Shown here piece after piece: positions 1 to 7,286 of a DNA stretch of 23,535 nucleotides. A program made the translations under genes and the position numbers. Below the pieces are notes generated by a model. That model had not been told where the DNA came from, searched no databases, and saw only the letters and a list, made by a program, of their open reading frames with translations. Within the stretch, counting starts at the first letter, position 1, and every line of letters starts with the position of its first letter. Origin of the DNA: Reticulomyxa filosa (lineage: Eukaryota; Foraminifera; Reticulomyxidae); NCBI GenBank assembly GCA_000512085.1, contig ASPP01005768.1, positions 1-23,535 on the forward strand, in the 5' to 3' direction.

Positions 1-243
1 TCATCTATTCACTTCAGGATTACTCACTGCTTTTTTACGTTTTTTTTTGTTTAGCAGCGAATGTCTTACAATAAATGTCACATCTCCGCTGCTTCACAGT
101 TCTTTGTTTATCATCTTGATTTTCTTTTGTTCATTTTTGTCATTATTAAAAAGGAAATTAATTTAAATATCCTTCATCATCGAGATAAACTTTTGAAAAA
201 AAAAGTTGTATTTTGGAGGAAGACAAGCAAAGAACAACAACTA

Positions 244-267
244 GATACTGCAACATCTAGCAGTATC
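244..267 (+). repeat. Conserved hairpin H1 near the element's left end
   Basis: GATACTGC (244-251) and GCAGTATC (260-267) are exact reverse complements around an 8-base loop. The second copy at 15202-15223 keeps seven pairs. The only change inside the stem turns one G-C pair into G-U, which is tolerated in RNA but not in DNA. Confidence 0.7.
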
Positions 268-387
268 TGAAAGAAGTTCGAAGTTAATCTTCGATTATTA
301 ACAACGATTTTTGTCTTCAACAAGATCGTGGCGGAAACAGAAACAAAGACAAAGATACAAAGAAAATACTTTCAAAAATTTTTTTTT

Positions 388-433
388 AACTAGTAAAATT
401 TTTTATCGTGATAAAAAAATGTTTATACTAGTT
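388..433 (+). repeat. Two-part hairpin H2 in the element's left region
   Basis: The outer stem AACTAGTA (388-395) pairs with TACTAGTT (426-433). The inner stem TTTTTTAT (399-406) pairs with ATAAAAAA (411-418) around a CGTG loop. The second copy keeps only part of it. Confidence 0.6.
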
Positions 434-447
434 GAAAATTTCATATG

Positions 448-477
448 TCTGATCTTGCGATATTTTGTAAGATCAGA
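448..477 (+). repeat. Hairpin H3 in the element's left region
   Basis: TCTGATCTT (448-456) and AAGATCAGA (469-477) form a perfect 9-bp stem with a 12-base loop. Outside it come a G/T pair and two further A-T pairs. It follows H2 by only 14 bases. Confidence 0.6.
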
Positions 478-490
478 TATCGAACAACGA

Positions 491-2065
491 GTATGCCAGC
501 AAAAAATTGACCTCCCCAGGGAAGAGCCAAATTGTTTTCACATCAGTTGATTGATCTCAACGTTCAACTTTTGAAATTTACTTTGCTCTTTTGATATTTT
601 AAATTTAATTAACACTTTAAATTGATATCTTTGCTTGTTATGTTGATTGTGAGTGAGTGTTATCAAATTTTGTAGATCTTTTCCTTTGTTTTGTTTTTAT
701 TTGACTGCGTTCCTTTTGGGATGATGTGCTCTTTTAACTAGGATTAGATCTCAACTTGCAGCTAAAAAAAATTCTGGGATCAGGCATATCAATGCTATAA
801 CCAATTACATTTCCAACCCATATCCATTTTCATTTCCAATGCCACCATGTTCGGAATGTCTGACTCTTTACTATTAAATTAGATTATTGATCCATTTCCT
901 TTGTCCCAGTATGGCTTGCGTCTGCCGTCCGGTCGCCTTCATAAGCCTTGTTATCAGCTAGTGGATTTCGGTTTTGCCCGAGGTTCAGTAGATATTACCC
1001 GATCTCGAAGTTCTGACAAACGGAAAAAACAGTGTATTTGACTCGAGATTGCCAATTTCTTAAAGGCGTCGAACACTCTTAAGGCAAGCAAGATTCGACC
1101 TTCTCCCGCAAGCAGCCCGTTTCCAGTAAAAGGGTTACTATCCCAGTTACCACCTTGTTACTCTTAAAGCAACTGATGATAAGATACATTGAAAGTTTAA
1201 ACCAGCACTTCCATCCACACACCACGCAGTTGCTGAACCGACGACAACCCCCGAAAATGAATTTCAACAAGACGTTGCCAAAACAGTAACAATGGAAGAA
1301 GTCACACTTTGAGATTGTGCTTTTGCGGATGGAAGTTACAAATCAGACCCATGAAGCAAGATTGTCGTCCAAGATCCATCCAGTCACAATTGAAATTTCC
1401 AATCAAATGAATCACCACAATGAATTAATTCAACAAGCATCGGAATATACAAAATGAAATAGTTGTAAGTTTCTGAATCGTATTCACATAAATTTACAAT
1501 CAAAAACAATCACAACTCTCCTGAGATTTATTAGATTAAAGGACACTCTGGCATTCCCAAAATGAACGAGCAGATGCTGTGTCAAAGATTGCAAGTTTTC
1601 AAGCAGAACTCTATTAGCCTGAGTTGTTTAGAAGACCAGGTCGAACAGCATTCCTGAATTGTAAATGGTGTGAAGATAAAGAAGAAACAGTGAAATATCC
1701 TAATGGAATGCGCGGGCATCAATCAATAATTTGTTGCCACACTTTGCAGCAAACTTCTCAGGTTCATATCTTAAATTCAAAGTTCATTGTTGCAACCGAA
1801 GGAAAACCTAAACTGTCCAATCTAAAATATTTTGAAGATTTTTGAACGTCTTTTTTTGTTTGTGTTTTGGGGACGAGTTGTAATTATATTTTTCTTCCAT
1901 GAACTTTTTTGATCCAGGCACTTTAACTTAATTTTGTTTGCACCTTCACGCCCTCCCGTGCAAAAGCTTTAAAAAAAAAAAGCAACCATCACTGCAACAA
2001 TTTATAAGCACGCCATATGTTGTTGCAAGAAACAAAGATAATATTATTATGCAACTTTACCAAAT
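491..2065. other. Non-coding or decayed interior of the element
   Basis: No gene can be supported here. A moderately GC-rich open stretch at about 901-1040 and an ORF at 1624-1845 look like coding debris, but neither has a motif I recognise, and stops interrupt every frame between them. The most likely origin is a decayed upstream part of the element's protein. Confidence 0.4.
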
Positions 2066-2392
2066 TTGGTAATTACGCCAGTAAGCAGTGGCGCTGGGGT
2101 GAATAAGATTCTTAAAAATGAGAACTTATTTGTTAGTTACAGAAAGGCCAAATGTGAATTATTTGGCCCATTTCGTACTAGACATTTCAAACAATGTAAA
2201 AAATGTCGTCTCCTCAATCACGACGCAAAAGATTGCACGAAGAAAGTAATTTGCAAGTTTTGCTGCCTTAATAATCATGACGCTGCAGATTGTAGACACA
2301 AAAATAATCGAAAGAAACACAGCTGTGTACTGTGTCGAAGAAATCATTCACAAGACTCGGAAAAACTCAGAATCAAAACTACAATGAAATAA
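2066..2392 (+). pseudogene. Orphan zinc-knuckle (gag-like) ORF of the decayed element
   Basis: This open frame of about 108 codons carries two perfect CCHC knuckles of the form C-x2-C-x4-H-x4-C: CKKCRLLNHDAKDC at about residues 44-57 and CKFCCLNNHDAADC at about 63-76. A third, incomplete CxxC plus His follows (CVLCRRNH). Tandem CCHC knuckles are typical of nucleic-acid-binding Gag/ORF1 proteins of retroelements. Basic residues between the knuckles fit RNA binding. The frame has no ATG at its left edge and stays open some codons further upstream, so it is a remnant or an internal piece rather than a complete gene. A basic Gln/Lys-rich open frame follows in another phase after a 3-base gap (2396-2638), consistent with a frameshift in an older, longer ORF. 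Cellular CCHC proteins (CNBP-like) are the alternative, but the setting favours a mobile element. Confidence 0.6.
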
Positions 2393-2395
2393 ATA

Positions 2396-2638
2396 GTGAC
2401 ATTGAAAAAAGCACAGCATAATACAATCGAAATCAAGCGACGAGATAATACATGCAACCAACAAAAGAATGTTAGTAAGAAATTGCGGAATGATACTATT
2501 CGGCAACAGCAAAAAGATAATCCGCAATTGAAAACAATTCCACAACAGAAAAGAAAAAGAAATAGCAGCAGAAAACGAAACCACATTTTCAAAAGGATTT
2601 ACCAAAGATGGAAAATGCCACCACAATCGGACAAATAG
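2396..2638 (+). pseudogene. Basic Gln/Lys-rich open frame behind the zinc knuckles
   Basis: About 80 codons, extremely rich in Lys, Arg, Gln and Asn, with no recognisable fold. It starts three bases after the zinc-knuckle frame stops and lies in a different phase. It may be the frameshifted continuation of the gag-like protein, or chance openness of A-rich sequence. No further coding capacity is visible up to the element's right end. Confidence 0.3.
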
Positions 2639-3019
2639 AGTTGGATTAAATAATCCTTCAAAACAGCATCCAAAGCAGAACAGTTAGAGCAAAATTTCAA
2701 GAACAAATAACATCATGTTTGTTTATTTCAATAAGGGTTCCGATCCAACAAGAGGGAAATCAATTATCAGTTCCAGTTTCTCTTCAATTATCACTGTAGC
2801 GAAATAAGAAGAACATGAATACTGTATCGAAACATTCCAATCGAAGATTCTTTTCAAATCAATTTATTCTGCAGTTTCTATATAACATTCAAATGCAGTC
2901 CGTCATTTACGAAGATTTTTCAGTAAAGGAGAAAAAATTTGAAAAAGAACGAAAGAAGCGCTGAAAGTAACTTAGTTGGACAATATTATCGATCAAACTG
3001 GAGAAGCGTGAAAATTTTT
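2639..3019. other. Non-coding interior of the decayed element
   Basis: A-rich sequence with frequent stops on both strands. I see no motif or structure in it. Confidence 0.4.
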
Positions 3020-3192
3020 TTGTAGCAAGCTAGAATATCATGAACAAGCAAAAATGGCAAAGAAAATTTAGTCACTTTGCTACAAAACAATCAAATTTTG
3101 ATTGTTTAAATTTTTTTTGTTGCTTTCTTTAATTTGTTGAAAGAAGTACTATTGTAGTATGTTCTTCATCATAAAAAATTTTTATACTACCA

Positions 3193-3546
3193 CAGTAGTT
3201 TGCAAAAAAAAAGTACACCAAAAAAAAGGGATGCTTTTATAGTATTTAACTTTATTGAAAAGAGCTAAAGTAAAAATTATTTTGTATACACATAGAACAA
3301 ATCACATAATATCTTCCTCTATCTTATCTATTGCATTTATTTGAAAAGTTCTGCATCATTCTTTTTCATTAGTTGTTTGAAAAATTCAATTTATAAGATA
3401 ACACAACATAGAGGAAAGATATTATGTGATTTGTTTACGCATATACAAAATAATTTTTACTTTGTGCTTTTTTAGTATTTGACTTGTATATCTTTATTGA
3501 AAAGAGCTACTTTTTTTGGCTGTACTGTTTTTTTTGCAAACTACTG
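3193..3546. mobile_element. Miniature inverted-repeat element (MITE), 354 bp
   Basis: The terminal inverted repeats begin CAGTAGTTTGCAAAAAAAA on both ends (left 3193-3229; right 3511-3546 read in reverse), followed by a GTAC-A-CC-like motif and an A-run. An inner inverted repeat (3267-3322 against 3408-3463) matches over about 55 bp. There is no coding capacity. The CAGT start and gapped A-rich terminus resemble Tc1/mariner-type ends. A TA dinucleotide follows the right end (3547-3548), but the left flank reads CCA, so a TA target duplication is not intact. It lies just beyond the right end of the decayed element. Confidence 0.7.
3232..3508. repeat. Direct repeat inside the MITE (flipped arm segment)
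   Basis: 3232-3266 and 3465-3508 are related in the same orientation (tgctttt, then agtattt, ending in tttattgaaaagagct), although the sequences around them are inverted repeats. The segment's own ends are weakly inverted (GCTTTT against AAAAGAGC). The right copy is about 9 bases longer. Confidence 0.7.
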
Positions 3547-4590
3547 TATAAATGATTTTCAAATATTAAAAAAGTTTCTTTCTTGGTCTTGTTCGTTTGT
3601 TCATTAGCTGTCTTTACTTTGCGAAATTTCTTGAATATTTTCGTTTCGAAATCTCTACTCTCGACTTTCTAAATGTCAAATTATCTTGCATCTTCACAAA
3701 TTTTTCATGTGTGCAATAATATGATGTGTTACACAAAAGAGTTTTTAATTTGAATGCATTTGTTTTGAAATATTTTAAATATCACTAGCAATTTTATTTT
3801 AAATTGATACGGTATATGTCAAAATTGCTTTTATAGCTGCAAATAAGAGGTTTAATGATCCACTAAATGATTTGATGATTCGAAAGTTAATTTGCAATGA
3901 ATTAACTAAATATCTTCTTTATAATCACAAATAATATTCTAAATATCTTCAATGGTTGCCAGTATACATCGATTATTTAGTTTCAATAAATAGTGAATAT
4001 CTATGTAAAAAAAACAAGAGTTAGATGGAAAATAAGTGACAAAGTTAGTCAGGAGATTTAAATTTTCTTGGAATTTTAGGGCTCTGCTCCCTTAAACTTC
4101 TGTTCATACTGTTGATCATATGTACAGCATAGAACTAAAACTCTTTTACAATTGAATAATGCGATTATATCACATAAAATATATGTTTACCACATTAATT
4201 GAATAATAGTATTAATTTATACATTCAGAAACGATAAATGGAGTTTTTGTTGGAAAAAAAGTAGGAACTTGAGCCTTGTATTAACATAATGTTCTTCATT
4301 CTCATTATTTTAGAAGTACAAAATTTTATCAAACCAATTTGATAAGCTACAAGGTACTCATTATTTATTTTTTTCAACAAGTTATAGACCGCTCTACAAA
4401 AAGAATGACACAACAGCATACAATAAAACTCATCAATTCAATGTTTCATCTCAAAATTGCATTTTAAATGATGTGCATTCCTCGGTTGATTATACATGGA
4501 CGAACAAGTTATGAAAAGAACAATGTAATTATTTAGATATATTTTGATATCGACAACCCGGTGATGAAAAAAGTCGAGCAAGAGAAAAAT
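3547..4590. other. Intergenic, no feature seen
   Basis: Very AT-rich sequence between the MITE and the 3' end of the potassium channel gene. A short open frame at 4225-4419 on the minus strand has no motif. I see no RNA gene. Confidence 0.5.
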
Positions 4591-5845
4591 TTACTTTGAC
4601 GTTGTATTGGTGTTTGAGTTTCGATTGAGATGAGCGGAGAGACAAGGAGAAACAAGAGAAATGGACTGATAATGGATTTGAAAGGAAGTATGATGAGCGA
4701 GATGACGTCGAACACATAACCGGCATTTGGAACCATCTTTGACATGAATACATGAAACCATGGGCACAAATTGAAAATCCCATACAATTTCTTGTGGACA
4801 ATACGACCACCAAACTTGAAAGCTGTCCGCGGCGGCCTCGTCCATACCGTCCATCACACAAATAATTTCCATTTTCCGTCGAATCATATCTTGGACAGTG
4901 AGCTGGTATAAAGGAGAATGGCGATCGAGTCGATGAGTAACAGTCCATGGCATGCACAGTCCAGGAAAACCGGAGCGAACAGCTCGCAATCGATCCAATT
5001 GTCTGTTCAATCCAAACTCTAATTCGTGGATTTGATAATCTTCGTAGCCATCGTCTCTAGTGGTGCGTTCGAATAGCAGCAAATTGAGATTGGAATCACA
5101 AATACGGGACTTTGGACGCAAGTGGACAAAGCGAAAACTAAAACAAGGACAGTCTGCAGCGTATTTGCCCTCCCTTTTTTTTTAAGACAAGCATTTGTGA
5201 ATGGCAGAGTTGCGAGAAGAAGCAAACTAGCACACGTAACGTATGATGGGAATCGATGGATTCATCTCTTGAAAACGACGGAGTTACTGAGTTGATAACA
5301 GCCACGTCGCTGAATAGGAATTGTCGCTTCAATCGCGACGGCCTCGAATACTTTTTAAAGACGATACCAGCCAGCGCAACCCAATACAAAGTGCCCCAAT
5401 ACGATGAACAATATACCAACACATTTCCACTAACACCGCGCGGCAGCAATCTGCCATAGCCGATAGTATCCATTGTCTGCAGGGAGAAATAAAAGCACGT
5501 GGCCCATCCGACGTTATCCGAATCACTCATTGTATCCACAACTCCGTTGAAAATATAAAACAGGGTAGCGAATACCACATTAAAAAATAGAAATGTAATC
5601 AATACATAAAATAGTAACGGCTGCCAAGATAAGTCCAACATTTGAAAGTACACGTATCTCAGTCGTTGCAAATTTCCTTTTTGTCGAATATTTGGACGCG
5701 AGCCCAAATTTCGTGACACCAATCGAAATTGAACACGGTCATGAGTGTCGGTGGTCGCATTCGAACCGCGGATTGCAAGTTGATCATTGACAGAAAGTGG
5801 ATTTTGTGCCTTGTTTTTGTAATTAGTTTCTTTTTTGCATCTCCA
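4591..5845 (-). CDS. Inward-rectifier (Kir/KirBac-like) potassium channel, 5' exon unresolved
   Basis: This is a K+ channel subunit, expected to form a tetramer in a membrane. Exon A reads from about 5845 down to 5236 and exon B from 5153 to the stop at 4591. The intron 5154-5235 (82 nt, GTGTGC...CTGCAG) is phase 1 on both sides and joins the frames cleanly. Visible in order: a slide-helix-like N-terminus (RPNIRQKGNLQRLR), first membrane helix (LLFYVLITFLFFNVVFATLF), pore helix and selectivity filter TIGYG, second helix ending GIVFKKYSRPSRLKRQ, then the cytoplasmic immunoglobulin-like domain (FSDVAVI; FRFVHLRPKSRI; PWTVTHRLDRHSPLY; VMDGMDEAAADSFQVWWSY). The order and the SRP-plus-basic border after helix 2 are Kir hallmarks. 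PNIR and NVVFA look closer to prokaryotic KirBac than to animal Kir. No in-frame ATG exists between the TAG at 5846-5848 and the first homologous residues, so a further 5' exon is likely. Confidence 0.88.
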
Positions 5846-6527
5846 CTACAACAATACTGCTTTTTTTACCGTTTAGGTTTTCCAGAGCGTTCAAAACAAA
5901 AAAAAATTTTCCATTGAATGTTGGTCCGATTTTGCTTTTTGGCAAGTAACCAACCTCAATTTTAAGAAAACTAACAAATAACTTCAAACCAAAAGGTACT
6001 GTGATGAGTGCTCTGAACGACGTTTCTTTTTTTTGTCGAGCAAAGGCACATTTGCGCCTGGCAAGCGGACTTTTGATTGGTACTGAATGGTGTCTTTTCG
6101 GTTATTCTTCAAAAATTAAAAGGATGTTGATGATCCCTCTGTTAAACTTTTTTTATTTAGTACAACAGTGAAAACCGGAGCCAGTAGTTTACAGTTGTTT
6201 TCTACATCATGGCTTGCTTCAGCGATTTCTACAAATACACTCAGTTCAAACATCATCAAAAAGCTCATATTATCAATCCAGCAAAAGAGGAAGCAATAAA
6301 CGAATGATATTCGTACAACAGACAATAATTGGAAAGATGAACAGTTGAATGTTAGCAAAACTAGACTGATTTACAATTGTTCACTTCATGTTACTATAAA
6401 TACTTCACATGCAGTTATTTCGAAAAAAGTCAACTCATAATTGTTTACTGTCAAATGATAAGTACATATAATATAAATAACGAATTGCAGTTGTGTTATT
6501 ATTACATAATTATTTTCCTCTTTTAAG
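5846..6527. other. Intergenic, probably 5' region of the channel gene
   Basis: Probably holds the missing first exon of the channel gene on the minus strand. One possible ATG lies at 6049-6051 (reading down), but nothing confirms it. No other feature is seen. Confidence 0.35.
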
Positions 6528-6842
6528 AATTAGAATAGCGTTCACTCGTTAGAACTTGTTAGATAAACACGAACATGACAGATAAAAAAATAAAAAAATG
6601 GAACTGGACCCTTTCGGCTCACTATTTTTATAAGTCTTTTATACAAATATGAGAATATTATTTTAATTGGTTTTTGCTCAGGTTATCTTCAATAAAATCA
6701 CATTTTTTGTTTGCTTTACAAAAGATAAAAAAAACTGAAAACGACGAGCCGAAAGGGTCCAGTTCCATTTTTTTTATTTTTTTATCTGTCATGTTCGTGT
6801 TTATCTAACAAGTTCTAACGAGCGGACACTGATATTCTAATT
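6528..6842. mobile_element. Foldback element with 76/77-bp near-perfect inverted arms
   Basis: The left core arm 6545-6620 and right core arm 6746-6822 are reverse complements, differing only by one extra base in an A/T run. Beyond a short mismatched stretch the match resumes with AATTAGAATA (6528-6537) against TATTCTAATT (6833-6842). The 125-bp centre is AT-rich and non-coding. No transposase is present, so this is a non-autonomous foldback or MITE-like unit. Arms this similar in a window where other repeats are degenerate imply a recent insertion or ongoing gene conversion. A transcript through it would form a long double-stranded stem. Confidence 0.85.
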
Positions 6843-7286
6843 ACTAGAATAGAGACAATAATTATATATAACACTAAGACTATGTCTCTGTTATCTGTTG
6901 ATATTTTCAATAATATTTATTTTTCTTTCTGCTGTCGCGTTTGCTTGTTCTTTGCAATTTGATGAACAAATTATTCGATGAAATTATGTGTTTTTTAACA
7001 AAAACGATTTAAAAATGCTTCATTTGCAAAGCTAACAGTTGTTTAGTTGTATGTGTTTGCTTGTTCTTTAAAATTTGTCAGAAGTTTATCACTGAAGTGA
7101 CTGTTTTGTTTTCTCAGTACATGAAAAAAAATTTCTGAAAGCAACCAAACATCATTGCTGTACAAGACAAAAAAAAAAAGAAAGATAATCACGACAACTC
7201 AAGCAAAAGATCAGAACAAAAACTCCTCTCACAATAAAACGATTGCGTAAATACAACGCAACATTTACTTTTATTTTTGGAGCAAA
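6843..7286. other. Intergenic, 3' of the pentapeptide gene
   Basis: AT-rich with no gene. The phrase gtttgcttgttcttt occurs twice in direct orientation, at about 6939 and 7054, both times followed after a few bases by aattt. The function is unknown. Confidence 0.4.

Larger units (their letters stand above)
140..3150 (+). mobile_element. Decayed transposable element, long copy
   Basis: The two ends of this stretch recur together, in the same order and orientation, at 15104-15545. The left part (about 140-490) matches about 15104-15425, best around the hairpin at 244-267. The right part (about 3020-3150) matches about 15430-15540, including a shared stretch reading tcatgaacaagcaaaa and a shared ttgttgaaagaagta. 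Here the parts are 2.5 kb apart; in the second copy they are adjacent. The simplest reading is a mobile element of about 3 kb and an internally deleted relative. The interior holds a zinc-knuckle ORF (2066-2392) and a downstream basic, Gln/Lys-rich open frame (2396-2638), but I see no reverse transcriptase, integrase or transposase motif. The class is therefore not settled; the zinc knuckles favour a retroelement. Outer limits are approximate because the matches are degenerate and AT-rich. Confidence 0.55.

Noticed and set aside
244-480. Hammerhead or HDV-like ribozyme in the element's left region
   Set aside because: Stems exist, but the conserved hammerhead core (CUGANGA with GAAA) and an HDV-type double pseudoknot could not be laid out.
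4529-4957. Long minus-strand open frames overlapping the channel's second exon in other phases
   Set aside because: Only the frame stopping at 4591 carries Kir homology and joins exon A in phase; the others are shadows.
5755-5785. tRNA T-arm-like sequence (ggttcgaatg on the minus strand)
   Set aside because: No D-arm, anticodon arm or pairing acceptor stem can be drawn around it, and it lies in the open frame leading into the potassium channel.
6939-7075. CRISPR-like direct repeat (gtttgcttgttcttt twice)
   Set aside because: Only two copies in AT-rich DNA, no array, and the window is eukaryotic.
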